Assembly (NCBI GenBank): GCA_002118135.1
Contig: BDIU01000040.1
Span: 124,001 to 188,000, forward strand
DNA length: 64,000 nucleotides
Direction: 5' to 3'
Source: Trebouxia sp. TZW2008
Lineage: Eukaryota > Chlorophyta > Trebouxiophyceae > Trebouxiales > Trebouxiaceae
Part shown: positions 55,801-64,000 of the stretch, piece by piece
Position numbering within the stretch: position 1 is the first letter of the stretch
Layout of the letters: the number at the start of each line of letters is the position of its first letter
Notes under the pieces: generated by a model
The model's input: the letters and a program-made list of their open reading frames with translations, nothing else
The model's database searches: none
What the model was told of the DNA's origin: nothing
Made by a program: the position numbers and the translations under genes

Positions 55801-58800
55801 ATCAAAGGTGATCAGCTTGTACCTGCTAGTGAGTGCAATCACAGCTCCTGTCAGCATGCCTGCCTTCATACCTAAACTGCATGTAACTCAAGCAATGACA
55901 ATTGCTGAAGCACTGTGAATTGATGAACGCTAAAGCTGCGTCTCAGCACAGTCGATCTCGTATTTGGTGCTGCATCTCAGCTCAAGCGTTCTTCAATTGA
56001 CATTGCTTTTTCAGCAGTTGTCACTGCTTCAGTTGCATTGAGATGAGAGCTTGAAGCTGCTTCCTGTTGCCTCAGGCAACTTCACTTGCTTGCACAGCAG
56101 CTATGTACCTGTCTCTCGATAGATGACAGCAAAGGCTGACTTGACTGAGATCAAGGCAGTGGAAAATTTGTTGCGTAACCCTGTGAACCAGATCATGCGT
56201 AGCCGCCATCATAACACAAATCTTGATGATGCTGAGTACCTTCAGTGGAAAAGCTGGCCAAAACAGTGTCACCAGTTGTTTGGCATGTCATGGTGGCAAG
56301 ACCAGCGCTGTCACAGGCAGATGCAGAGCACGCATGTGCTCTGAGCAAAGACAAGCCGCTTCTGGTTTTGCCTGTGAGGCTTTGACGAGAGCCATGGTCT
56401 TTGTGCTTCATCACATGTGCAGTACTTCAGTGAGCAGCTGGCCAAACTGGTGTCACCATTTGTTCGGCATGTCATGGTGCCAAGGCAAGCGCTGTCACAG
56501 ACAGATGCAGAGCACGTATGTGCTCTAAGCAAAGCCATGCCGCTTCTGCTTTTGCCTGTGAGGCTTTGGCAAGGGCCATGGTCTTCATGCCTAGTTGCAT
56601 CCTCAATTCCTTCACAGAGCAGCTGTCCAACACAGTGTCACCATTTGTTCGGCATGTCATCATGCCAAGACAAGCGCTGTCACAGACAGATGCAGAGCAC
56701 GTATGTGCTCTAAGCAAAGCCATGCCGCTTCTGCTTTTGCCTGTGAGGCTTTGGCAAGGGCCATGGTCTTCATGCCTAGTTGCATGCTCAATTCCTTCAC
56801 AGAGCAGCTGTCCAACACAGTGTTGCCATTTGTTTGGCATGTCATGGTGGCAAGACCAGCGCTGACACAGGCAGATGCAGAGCATGCATGTGCTCTGAGC
56901 ATAAGACATGCTGCTTCTGCTTTTGCCTGTCAGGCTTTGGCTAGGTCCATGGGGTTTATGCCTAAACATATGGAGCGCTGATGTGTGGCTCAGTCATACC
57001 TTTCCTGCTCACCACTACCAACGACAATAATCTGAACAAAGAAAGCAGGAATTGAATGTTTTGCGCATGCCTGTGAGCCTGGGTAGAAATCGTAGTCTGC
57101 ATGCTTGAGCTGTGCAGGCCAACTCTGAAAAAGTCGAGCTTGAAATAAGCATTGCAACTTCAAATGAGCCAAAATGCACTTGGCTAGTTATTTGTGTTGG
57201 CTTCATGCACCAATGATTTTGATAGGCAGTGAGTACTGCCTCAATCAGTCAATCTTCTTGCAAACAGTGAGGAGACGCTCATTGCTTATCGTTTGCTGTG
57301 TGTATTTCTTCTCTGCTACAAGAATACTGACTGACTCAGGCAATGCACTCTGCCTGGTCTTGGGAGCTTTTTGGCACAAACAGCTTATCCGTGAGTACAG
57401 CCAACTGTATGGCGGCTAAGAACCTCGAGTAGTTGCAGGCGCAAAAGTCTCTTCCTTAGTCTTGTTCCCTTACAACCACCAGAGCTTTGGCCAGAGCTGT
57501 TGAATACGCTCATACAGCTACTCAAGCTGCACCTGCTCTGGCGCCAGCAGCAGTATGATGCTAAACATGGAGCCCCATCTATATTTTCATACAGATTGCA
57601 TGAACGAGAGCCTGAACCACTTGTGTGACAATGACCATGCAGGGACATTGCCTCCAGTACAAAAGGCAGCATTCGCTCTCTTCCCTAGTCTTGTCCCCTT
57701 ACAACCGCCAGAGCTTTGGCCTGAGCTGTTGAACACGCTCATTCAGCTACTGAAACCGCACCTGCTGGAAGGCCAGCAGCAGCAGCAGCTTCAGCAGCAG
57801 CTACATCTGCAGCTGCTACAGCAGCAGCAGCTAGGGCCAGGGCAGCGACAGGGCTCTTTCAACGCTAGAGGCCCTGCAGCCCCTAGTAGCAATAACAACA
57901 GCTTGCACAGACCAGCACTGTCGTCACTGTCCATGGAAAGAGCGCTGGAGATTGTGCTGCAGCTCTACAAGTAAGCATTGCTACATCCCGACTCCCGTTG
58001 GCAAAAAGCAGATCTTTCTGTGATTCGCTATAGAGTTATTTGATTGTCTGTGATGGTCAGCATGTCTTGTTGTGACTATTGTGACGCTACAGATTGTGCT
58101 GCCGTTTCTCTATGTCAGAGCAGCGTTTTGAGACAGGTATAACGTACTGACCACCATTGTGCTACATCTATCTAATGCTTCACATTGCTCTTGCATTGAT
58201 GCACCAAATCTGCCTTTTGGTCAGCTGGTCACTTTGAATGCTTTCAGCATGATGTTTTCTAGATTCAGGCAGGCATTTTCAAAGCCTGCTTTTTGGCTTT
58301 GCACAATGCTACAATTTGCTCGCTCATTTCACTGGTCTGTCAGCGTTTCGTCTTGTGCCAAGGTAACACAGCATCTTGCAAGCAAGCAAGATCACAGCTA
58401 CCAGTACCAGTTGTTGTGTTACAATTGCCTTTCCCCAGCAACCGCAAACTGCGCTGAATGATTGGAACACAACTCGCAGCATCACAGCAGGAAGTTGCGT
58501 GTTCTGTCGTCACTGTGAGCTCTGTTCCAATTGTTCAGCAAGAGTTGCTGTTACTGGTCCAGGCAGCTGCAGAGCACAGGTAGCATCACACAAGCACTAG
58601 GTCTCTGCAGAAATCACGCAACAGCTTCTGCTATGCTTCGGCGTGGTTTGCTTGGGTGCAGTGAGCTTTGTTGCATTGTGCTTTGGTGACACAGCAGGAT
58701 TCATGTGGGCTTGCCCAAGAAGACCACATGTGCCAGCTACAGCAACTCTGCCTATGGCACATACATTGTGCCCTCTGGTCATTGTTTCAAGTCATTGCAT

Positions 58801-61177
58801 TACCACTTGAGGTCAAGCTGTGCTCGCACAAGCAGACATATGTCATGGCTGTAACGTCTCAACTTCTTGAAGGGCCAGCTCTCACTGAATGTCTCCCCCT
58901 TTATGATTGTCTTATGCAAAACCATGGCCATTCATGCTTGCATCACACCAGACCACAGAACGTCATGCTGTGCCACGCCATACCAGACTACACCACAAAC
59001 ACTGTGTGATGGCTGCAGGGATTCAGCCCCATGGGAAGCTAGGGCACGCACGTTCTGCCCCCTGATCACTGTCCTAGGCAAATGCATGGCCACTCGCTAT
59101 ACAGCCTATAGTGAAAACCTGTGGCGGGCAGCTGCCGCAGTCTTCAACTCCATAGTTAATTGTGGCCTGCCAGCTGTCAACATTTCGTATACTGACCAAG
59201 GGCAAGAGCCCCCCAGGGCTGCTTGGCAATGCCTTGCTGAGGTGTTTGAGTGGTTCCTTCTGGGAACGCGCGTTGTCGCCCTAGACACTGTTGCAACAGC
59301 TGAGGCGATTGAAGCAATAGACGACAAGTCAGCGGATGACTCATGGGAAGCTGCTGAAGCCTCATCTGCTGCCTCAGCTTCAGGGGCAGCTGCTGTGTTA
59401 GATCCAGGGGCAGTCACAGGGGCAGTCACAGGGACGGCCACACCATCTGATGCTGTGTCAACCAGTGCGCAAACACAGAATGCATCGCCAGAAGCAAACG
59501 CTAGAAATCAAGCTGCTGCAAGCACGTCAACAGCCACTCCTACAACAGATGATAGCAGTAAGCCACAGTTAGCTGCAGCGCCTCAATCAAGCTCTGAAAC
59601 CACTTCCACCAGCCTTAACCGCCTTTCACCGTCCCAACCCACAGCCTCCACCAGCAAACCCACCAGCAGAAACCCTAGCCGCCACGGCAGCAGGAACCCT
59701 AGCAGAGATCCCAGCTTCAGTGCAGCTACAGGGGATACAGAACAGAGCAGCAGTGATGCTGAGTTGGAGGCTAGCGTCGTGGACACACTCACGGATGCTG
59801 TGCTCACGTCATGCTCGCATGCGCCTGAAGAAGTACGGAGGCGGCTGATAGGCGTGCTTGATCAGGCAATTGTCAGGCCCAAAGATCGGCATATACCCAA
59901 TTCAGCAGCTGGCATACGTTTCTCGCATACCTGTTTGCGGAAGCTGTATGTGCTGTCCAGCCGGGGAGTGCAAGACAGCGGCACACAGACTTGCTTGTTA
60001 GAGGTAAATTTCTGTTCTGCGCTTCCGGTGTCAAGTCTGATTCTTCCATGAACTATGACCATCCAGCTGCAAGCTTCTGACGTCTTGGCTATCAAGTCTG
60101 GTTCTTGCATAAGTAATGGCTATTCAGCTGCAAGCTTTTGATGTCTTAGCTGTCAACTCTGTTTCTTGCATAAGCAATGGCTATTCAGCTGCAAGCCATG
60201 ACATCACAGTTTGCAAGCTCAAAGAGTGGTATGAGTATGCATGCAGCCGCCTCCGTAGTACAGCTCTTCTCAGATCATGGCTCACGGTGATCTGTCTTAT
60301 GTACCAACATCGTCCATCTGTGATGATTGCACTGTACAATGTACATACCTGTTTTTATTGTGGATGCACAGGTGGCTCAGCTGTCATATCCAGTGTTGCT
60401 AGCAAGATATAGCACAATTCTGGGCGTGTACAGTCAGCATATCCAGCACAACAGCGAAGGCAAAGACCGTCTCCAGCTAGATGAGACACTTTGCGTTTTG
60501 GAGGTGTGCTGTGCCATGAAGATTGCCCCAGCTGTTGCTGATGCTGTGACGCAGAGTGCCAGCCAACAGCAAGTAATCCACATTCGTCATCATTTGCATA
60601 CTTGCTACTGAGATTGTATGACCCTGCTAGCTGCATAGCGTAGCATGCATTGGCATAGCATGCCACATGACATGGCATGCCCGCTACGCGAGGAGTGAGA
60701 CTCCATCAAGTGCATAACAGTAAGCAAGGATTGCATTGCATGCTGTACGTACTTTGCACCTATGCTTGCATCTTGAATGCTATATGCAACATGCCCTGTC
60801 TTGCATTCTCATGTGTGTGTTGCACCTTGAGGCACTGTGATGCATGTCAATTTTGACAAGCTGAGCCGTTGCCTGAACATGTTTGCTCACATCTGATGCT
60901 CAGGGGCCGCCTCCTTGTGGAATACTGTTTTGACAGAAGGTCGATTTGGATGATTTTATGATTGCTGCAGGTTGTTCAGCTCTGCCGGCAATTAAGCAAC
61001 AGGGAAGTGGAAAGGTCGCATCTTCTATTGCTGTATGGCGCATTAAGTAATTGCATCAACAGCAAAGAGCATAGAGTCAGGGAACTAGTAAAAGATACTC
61101 TGCAGCTTGCAGGCAATGAGCTTGGTCTCATAGCAAATGACAGGTCAACAGATGCCTCAGAGTGTTTAGTCAGGTAG
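37886..61177 (+). CDS. MON2: MON2-like protein (DCB-HUS, Golgi/endosome trafficking)
   Basis: MON2 is a large scaffold related to Sec7 ARF-GEFs but without the Sec7 domain. It acts at the trans-Golgi and endosomes, with Dopey-type partners in yeast and animals. Twenty-seven in-phase exons give 1810 residues (human about 1717): 37886-38098, 38179-38322, 38390-38479, 38594-38692, 39601-39805, 40188-40290, 40864-41072, 41507-41622, 42031-42172, 42585-42752, 43444-43577, 43879-44038, 44726-44961, 45499-45686, 46508-46715, 48023-48203, 49668-49858, 51389-51595, 52319-52501, 53204-53380, 53723-53853, 54592-54709, 55281-55389, 57643-57970, 59019-60003, 60372-60572, 60971-61177. Landmarks: ALESDLRLLSSEARR and TNTAAATVRQ (DCB), KLLDDLCMM (HUS), VHALRTLFNIAHRL, LTAISLLWNASDLLG, MLMHHSRNSEQKQWDETLVL, LRKLYVLSSRG. 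Exon 25 adds a ~200-residue Ser/Thr/Ala-rich insert with RNPSR repeats. The exon 18 donor is GC. Coding sequence is under a quarter of the gene; the introns are full of exon-edge copies. Confidence 0.93.
38876..39016 (+). repeat. 30-bp minisatellite, ~5 copies
   Basis: The unit approximates CCAGCATGCAATGATTGATG followed by ACTGTAGCC, with point changes between copies. It lies in MON2 intron 4. Confidence 0.88.
39069..39600 (+). repeat. Three copies of the 5' edge of MON2 exon 5
   Basis: Copies begin after AG at 39069, 39283 and 39450, with the real exon at 39601. Each starts GCTGTAGC then TTTGATCA.GTCCTG (AVALVFDHVL). Conservation rises toward the real exon: the 39450 copy also carries the GAGATGAAGCAGAATGGC stretch. 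Confidence 0.92.
40450..40863 (+). repeat. Acceptor-side copies of MON2 exon 7
   Basis: TCACATGGCTTTGCAG-type acceptors end at about 40466, 40529, 40580 and 40717, and the real one at 40863. The last two copies continue ~90 bases into exon-like sequence (TGTCAGCTGCTGACC, CTGCAAAATCTGCTGGA). The real exon begins at 40864. Confidence 0.92.
42349..42584 (+). repeat. Two ~120-bp copies of the 5' edge of MON2 exon 10
   Basis: Starts at about 42349 and 42465 precede the real exon at 42585. The second shows AAGGACTGAAGCTTGACAAC against the real AAGGACTGGACGCTTGACAA. Confidence 0.8.
42831..43090 (+). repeat. Two ~155-bp copies of the 3' edge of MON2 exon 10
   Basis: Copies at 42831 and about 42986 repeat the real segment at 42677-42752 (GCCTTGGAGAAGCTGACAGA, TTGCTGTAGATGGTGTTGCT). 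They also repeat post-donor sequence CTGATCTTGTGCTTTTGC. Both have changes that break the frame. Confidence 0.9.
43296..43350 (+). repeat. (ATC)n microsatellite
   Basis: Interrupted CATCATCAG runs lie in MON2 intron 10, not in coding sequence. Confidence 0.9.
44446..44725 (+). repeat. Two ORF-preserving ~140-bp copies of MON2 exon 13, each with an acceptor
   Basis: Starts at 44446 and 44587 precede the real start at 44726, with spacings 141 and 139. Each encodes SKPKGSSG, then a Pro/Ala stretch or its deletion, then GVVLTPKN-like and VHALCTIF. Each ends with another TCTGTTGTGCAG acceptor. Identity is about 90 % and frames are largely open, giving a 184-codon read-through. Confidence 0.93.
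45160..45262 (+). repeat. Copy of the 3' part of MON2 exon 13 in the next intron
   Basis: GCGCTGCGCAACATCGCCCA..., then TTAGGCCCTGTCTGGGTGCT, then AACATCCTGGACAAGAATTT matches exon 44850-44940. No donor is kept. Confidence 0.85.
46120..46507 (+). repeat. Three acceptor-side copies of MON2 exon 15
   Basis: Copies begin at 46120, 46242 and 46365, with the real exon at 46508. Shared words are GCTGTA.GCACTGGTGC, GTGATCCTGAC and CAGCGCATCAA.CA.CT. The 46365 copy runs ~125 bases including the GAGTCATGTTATGGAGTTGC segment. A further acceptor-like fragment lies near 45949. Confidence 0.93.
46789..47632 (+). repeat. Five donor-side copies of MON2 exon 15
   Basis: Copies of the last ~97 bases of the exon end at 46886, about 47121, 47291, 47460 and 47630. 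Each has CAG.CAG|GT immediately after (GTAGGT, GTACGC, GTATGC, GTAGGT, GTGGGT). Shared words are GGCAGCATACGCAATGCAGC, GCTAAGGCTGTTG and GCTGATCACAG. The spacing is ~170 bp. Confidence 0.95.
47666..48022 (+). repeat. Two ~178-bp copies of the 5' part of MON2 exon 16
   Basis: Starts at 47666 and 47843, each after TTTCAG- or TTCAG-like acceptors, precede the real exon at 48023. They keep GAAGCCAGCTGTG, AAGCAGACGG and CATGCTGATGATG words but have frameshifts. A short TAGA tetranucleotide run lies at 47951-47967. Confidence 0.9.
48439..48472 (+). repeat. Interstitial telomere-type repeat (TTTAGGG)n
   Basis: The run TAGGG, TTTAGGG, TTTTTTAGGG, TTTAGGG, TTTAG lies in MON2 intron 16. This is the plant/green-algal telomere word. 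It is too short and too internal to be a chromosome end. Confidence 0.9.
49406..49610 (+). repeat. Copies of MON2 exon 17 5' part
   Basis: A ~150-base copy starts after TGCAG at 49406 (GGGAGCAGCTGACGAGTGCA) and runs to the TGCAGTGACTACATTGAGCA region, with an in-frame TGA. A shorter one lies at about 49562-49600. The real exon starts at 49668. Confidence 0.92.
49936..50065 (+). repeat. Copies of MON2 exon 17 3' edge
   Basis: TTGTACAAAGAAGATTGGAA, then GCCAGCAG|GTATGAC at 49943-49978 and GAGGTGGCTGCTCTGTATGA at about 50030 copy the real end at 49820-49858. The first retains a GT donor. Confidence 0.8.
50876..50957 (+). repeat. (CACAG)n pentanucleotide microsatellite
   Basis: There are about 16 CACAG/CATAG/CGCAG units in MON2 intron 17. 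Confidence 0.95.
50969..51388 (+). repeat. Three copies of the 5' edge of MON2 exon 18
   Basis: Copies start near 50969, at 51091 and at 51279; the real exon starts at 51389. The 51091 copy is longest, covering the GTGGAATGCGACCAAGGTGC, GGCAAACTGTACAT and GCAGCAGCAG stretches, and ends in TGA. The others keep only the first 25-60 bases. Confidence 0.9.
51660..51925 (+). repeat. Two copies of the 3' edge of MON2 exon 18
   Basis: Copies end in TTGCAG|GCA at 51782 and CTGCAG|GCA at 51925, like the real TTGCAG|GCA at 51595. The first repeats ~115 bases including CAGCTGGACAGCGAGCAA and stays open in frame. The GC dinucleotide is conserved in all three. Confidence 0.93.
52184..52258 (+). repeat. 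Copy of the 5' part of MON2 exon 19
   Basis: CACCAGCAACACAGGCAACA, then GGTCTGAGGTGCGC and GTGGTGAGTCAGGGC copy 52319-52395. It is truncated and frameshifted. Confidence 0.85.
53430..53540 (+). repeat. Copy of the 3' part of MON2 exon 20
   Basis: GGTTCTGGCCCTGTCAGGCA through CATGCAAGCTTTCCCTCAG repeats exon 53300-53380. The donor GT is now GG. Confidence 0.9.
53930..54361 (+). repeat. Three copies of the 3' edge of MON2 exon 21
   Basis: Copies end AAGCAG|GTCGAG at 54014, TGCAG|GCAAGG at 54246 and TGCAG|GTCAAG at 54361. The real end at 53853 is CGCAG|GTCAGT. Shared words are CATGCAGGCCCAC, CACCATCAAGGCTGTCTCC and GCTCTGGCTGCC. Two keep GT donors and one has GC. Confidence 0.93.
54780..54910 (+). 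repeat. Copies of the 3' edge of MON2 exon 22
   Basis: CCCTGCAAGCTCGCCTGGAA, then CAATGCCATTGGCCAACTCA at 54859-54902 duplicates 54662-54707. A shorter copy lies near 54783. An in-frame TAG (CTAGTC) marks decay. Confidence 0.88.
55142..55280 (+). repeat. Two acceptor-side copies of MON2 exon 23
   Basis: GCAGGCATCCATGCACGA at about 55142 and ACAGGCAGCCATGCATGAAG at about 55217 precede the real GCAGGCAGCCATGCATGAAG at 55281. Confidence 0.88.
55447..55830 (+). repeat. Four donor-side copies of MON2 exon 23
   Basis: Copies of the AAGTTCCTGAACAACCCC, GATGATCAGCTTGTACCAGC edge lie at about 55447, 55567, 55681 and 55792. Two end with CAGCAG|GT (donors at 55615 and 55727). The spacing is 110-120 bp. 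Confidence 0.9.
56235..56965 (+). repeat. Four ~180-bp tandem repeats of unknown origin in MON2 intron 23
   Basis: Units share CAGTGTCACCATTTGTTCGG, CATGTCATGGTGCCAAGACA, GCGCTGTCACAGACAGATGC and GCTTCTGCTTTTGCCTGTGA. The middle two are nearly identical. Several frames stay open across units. I found no matching exon in MON2, so this is not an obvious exon-edge copy. Confidence 0.92.
57438..57556 (+). repeat. Copy of the 5' part of MON2 exon 24
   Basis: CTTAGTCTTGTTCCCTTACA, then CCAGAGCTTTGGCC.GAGCTG and CGCTCAT.CAGCTACT match exon 57680-57780 at about 88 %. Confidence 0.92.
58865..58930 (+). repeat. Weak copy of the 5' edge of MON2 exon 25
   Basis: TCTCCCCCTTTATGATTGTC followed by a GCAAAACCATGGCCA segment resembles the real TTCTGCCCCCTGATCACTGT, GGCAAATGCATGGCCA at 59050-59093. 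Confidence 0.6.
60030..60205 (+). repeat. ~68-bp minisatellite, 2.5 copies
   Basis: Units hold TCAGCTGCAAGCTTTTGA, TGTCTTAGCTGTCAACTCTG and TTCTTGCATAAG. They lie in MON2 intron 25 just downstream of exon 25, whose end (GTGTCAAGTCTGATTCTTCC at 60029) may be the source. Confidence 0.85.
60637..60689. other. Imperfect palindrome
   Basis: GCGTAG at the left and CTACGC at the right bracket ATGCCACATGACATGGCAT, so a ~50-nt cruciform or hairpin could form. It is in MON2 intron 26. Function unknown. Confidence 0.5.
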
Positions 61178-62454
61178 TAAAACGCAATTGATGTTTGATG
61201 CTACACTTTGCGTAGTTTGTTTGATTGCTTCTGTCGCAGGAAGCTACTCTGCATTAATTTGAAACATACTTGCAGCATCTGCCCAACAAATGAGCACTTT
61301 GACTTGACAATGAAAATATTCACTATGATAGATGCTTGACTCTGTTTCATTGATGTCTACCTCGACAGCAAATGCAGTGCACACAGCTTCTGCACAGATG
61401 CACACGTGAAGCCGTGGTTATGCGAGAACTGTGAACCTCGCCTTTTCACTAGCTAGGACACCATTTTCACTGTTCTTGCTCAATAAGTTTGTTAGGACAC
61501 AAAATGCGGGCAGCTGGTTGCCAACACTCTTTTTTGTCCATCAATTGCGCGACATTGTGAGGGCTGGCTTCTTCAAGCGTCAAAGTGACATCGAAATTTG
61601 AACAGTCGATAAACTCGGTGCTGTGTGCAACTGAGAAGTGCATGAGACTGTACATGTGATCATGATACAATGCATGCTGCAGCTCAAGGCATGCACGTCT
61701 ACTCCGACATAGGAAGTTGAGCTTCACAATGTCCTACTCTCAAGTACAGCACACACACTTCATACTGCTTGTGACGGTGACATGTATCATATGGATGTTG
61801 CAGCTCTTCCGCTAGAGAAACAGGTTTTCCTGGTCTACTGCAAGCTGGTCTGCTGCTCTCAGGTCAAATCTGACTTTCCGCTTCAGCTTCTGACTTGTGT
61901 CAGGGCTGACGCAGCTGCCTGCAGACATCCCCTTGTGTCATGCAGAGTAATATGCTCCCATAAATTTGAAACAGCCAGTTGATATTGCGGCTTGCTTGTG
62001 ATTGACAGCGGTGCATGCAAATATGCTAATATATTCCCAATGCATGGTATAAAGGCAAGCTTCATCTTCTTGCTGACGTTACATAGGCATCTTCTTTTGT
62101 TCTTGTCCACACAATATGTATGCAGACATCAGGTTCAACAGATGCTGTCATGCTGACTTGTTTGCATGCTTGTAGAACTTCAATTGTGCCTGGACAAGTC
62201 TGCACAGAAGGCAATAAGGATCAAAATCAGGGCGCAGACTGAGTCTGAGCTGCTAATGTCAGCCAAATGCATGGTGTGATGAGCACAGCTGGGCCATCTT
62301 GAGGTGCCAGTACAAATATGGATATCCAACATGCATGTATACATATACGCGCCAGAATTTTATGCAATTGATAGGAAATTGCAAAGGTACGTACATATGC
62401 TGATACATGCAAGTGTGTGTATACATTGGGATGCATACATACATGCGAGTGTAC
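61178..62454. other. Unresolved region downstream of MON2
   Basis: It presumably has the MON2 3' UTR and the 3' exons of the minus-strand gene. Two open stretches are noted without a model: a minus frame from about 62212 to a stop at 62070, and a plus frame (LDKSAQKAIRIKIRAQTES) near 62190-62279. Neither is recognised. Confidence 0.35.
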
Positions 62455-62558
62455 CTGAGATTGCCAGTAGGGAGCCTTGCAATGTGTCTGCAGCTTCCAG
62501 CTGACCAGCAGCCTGCATGCTGTCCTTTGCATCTGTCTCTGGCGACATAGATGGCAGC
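62455..62558 (-). CDS. Probable internal exon of an unrecognised minus-strand gene
   Basis: It is bounded on the minus strand by a TTCAG acceptor and a CTCAG|GTACAC donor. The 104 bases encode LPSMSPETDAKD, SMQAAGQLEAAD and TLQGSLLAIS, a polar helical-looking segment without a known motif. It probably belongs with the exon at 63973-63432, with other small exons between (for example around 63190-63130, AFGNRTGSLHGESALGEAS). No function can be given. Confidence 0.4.
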
Positions 62559-63431
62559 CTGAATGCAAGCACGCAATGAACAAGAAGGAAAGGTAAAGAA
62601 TCCTGAGCTCTTGTCATTAGCTTCGCCAGTCATCTTTCTGCCTGTTTCCGCTTTTGGTGGGCAGACAGATTGGAAAGACGACCAGCACTGCTGACTGCAT
62701 CTATACCAATGCGTCTTGGTCTGTGCATGCTTTCAGATATCACAATGAAACAGAACAGAAGCTGTCTGGGATGCACGTGTACTGTGTACATGGTCACAGG
62801 TCAAGCCGGTTGCTGTATTGCAGGCATCAAGATCAAGCTGCAGATAAACACAGAGGCTTCTTCATGACTTGGTTGCTCAGTGACAGCCGCTTACTGACTG
62901 TACGTACCTAGCAAGGCCTTTCAGCCCAAACCAGTATGCGTTCTTATGTATGTTATTATGTATGCATCTTTCTGATGCCCGATGCTATGGACATTTGTTT
63001 ACAACAGTTCTCAAGCATTGGTCAGGTTTGGCATACAGGTGCGCCGCCACCGGGGACCCATGCAAGATTCTGTCTGCTGTTGCAAAACGAAACAGAACAA
63101 AACACAATGCAATACGCTGGTAAGCTTGACGCTTCTCCAAGAGCAGACTCGCCATGAAGGCTGCCAGTGCGATTGCCAAAGGCCTGTGCATGCAAATGAG
63201 GATGCATGATGATGTGCATCATGCTCAGCTGCATTGCAAAAGATCACGATCAAGCCACAAGGGCTGCCAGCTCCAGCAACAGCTTGTATTTCTGTATACA
63301 TGCTTTTTGTGCCAGCATGCAGGGAATCTGCAGTGGTCATCATTACACAGGGCATGGTCTGGCAGAAGAGACGAGAACCTGATCAACAGCCATAACCAAG
63401 TAGCAGCAGCTTAGTATTGATGCTGACTGAC

Positions 63432-63973
63432 CTGTTGAGCGTGTTGGGAGATGATGCTGTGGCCCATCTCTGAGCAGGGGGGCCCAGGAACTGCCCTGTG
63501 CCTTGCCCCTCCACCACCTGCCCTTCACTCTGCAACAGCCCCAATACCTCCCTTTGTACATCAGACAGTTCAGTCACATGCCCTGAGGGCTGTTGCTGAT
63601 GATCCAGGGCTGCTGGGACCTGCCCACAGCCCTGAGGACCCACATCAAGGGCTGCGGAAACCTGCTCTGAGGGTTGACGCTGGTCATCGAGGGCTGCTGG
63701 GATCTGCCCACTGCCCTGGGACTGGAGGCCTGCAGGGGGATGCCTGGCGGCCTGATGAGGCTCTTCAGGGCCTGTTGGGAAGTGCCCTTTGCTCTGGGGA
63801 GCCAGGGGAGAGGGGCGCCGGGCCCTAATCTCAGGGCCTGCAGGAAACTGCCCTGAGGCTTGGGGGATTGGCGTGGAGGGGTGCCAGGGTGTGAGGGTGA
63901 CCCCTGGTTGGGCTAGGGCCATTTGGTAGCTGTCACTCCTTGCCAGTGGCGAGCCCTGCAGCGGAAAGTATAC
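63432..63973 (-). CDS. Pro/Gln-rich repetitive exon, unrecognised minus-strand gene
   Basis: On the minus strand a frame is open from a TAG acceptor near 63974 to a CAACAG|GTCAGT donor at 63432. It encodes ~180 residues. The middle is a set of ~18-24-residue degenerate repeats with the pattern SGQFPAGPE, KGHFPTGPE, SGQIPAALDDQ, CGQVPAALDHQQQPSG. The ends are PWHPSTPIPQ and RWATASSPNTLNR. The composition suggests a disordered region. The repeats are visible in DNA as TGGGATCTGCCC / TGGGACCTGCCC words. The gene continues toward lower coordinates and its 5' end lies off the right edge or at this exon. Family unknown. Confidence 0.5.
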
Positions 63974-64000
63974 CTACAACACCTGCAATGATGACTGCAC

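Noticed and set aside
62160..62279. Plus-strand terminal exon with LDKSAQKAIRIKIRAQ
   Set aside because: Charged and open, but MON2 already ends properly at 61177 and no other upstream exon on this strand was found; left unresolved rather than annotated.

Overview
This is a nuclear, intron-rich eukaryotic window, most likely from a green alga that makes flagellated cells. Four observations point that way. There is a stand-alone 3-dehydroquinate synthase with a plastid-type leader; fungi, ciliates and apicomplexans usually carry this enzyme inside the fused AROM protein. There is an IFT57 gene, so cilia or flagella are built. The mitochondrial ATP synthase gamma subunit is plant-like. A short TTTAGGG interstitial telomere tract is present. 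I cannot name the species.

Layout: (1) 565-9305, plus strand: C-terminal part (HAND-SANT-SLIDE) of an ISWI chromatin remodeller whose ATPase lies off the left edge. (2) 10011-10257, minus: possible last exon of an unrecognised gene. (3) 12726-18391, plus: 3-dehydroquinate synthase (shikimate pathway), 6 exons. (4) 18909-22426, plus: IFT57, 9 exons. (5) 23544-30041, plus: homologue of animal SANBR/KIAA1841 (DUF3342), 12 exons. (6) 31435-32030, plus: weak gene candidate. (7) 32751-37430, minus: mitochondrial ATP synthase gamma, 8 exons. (8) 37886-61177, plus: MON2-like Golgi/endosome trafficking protein, 27 exons and about 1810 residues, head-to-head with gene 7. (9) 62455-63973, minus: exons of an unrecognised gene with a Pro/Gln-rich repetitive segment. 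The genes belong to unrelated housekeeping pathways and do not form a functional cluster. The exon models of DHQS, IFT57, SANBR-like and MON2 were built by hand from splice sites, and every exon phase closes in frame.

The most striking feature is structural. Nearly every intron contains arrays of tandem copies of the edge of a neighbouring exon, each copy carrying the splice site with it. Copies of a 5' exon edge lie upstream of the real exon with repeated acceptors. Copies of a 3' exon edge lie downstream with repeated donors. The copies have frameshifts and stops, but their AG or GT sites often survive. One MON2 exon has at least 4 acceptors and 6 donors. In the SANBR-like gene one intron looks as if it was created by such a duplication across an AGGT site, because an uninterrupted copy of the exon junction sits inside the intron. 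This suggests a genome where splice-site-spanning tandem duplication drives intron growth and sometimes intron birth. Decayed 3' ends of a non-LTR retrotransposon, a 143-bp dispersed repeat and several microsatellites make up part of the rest.
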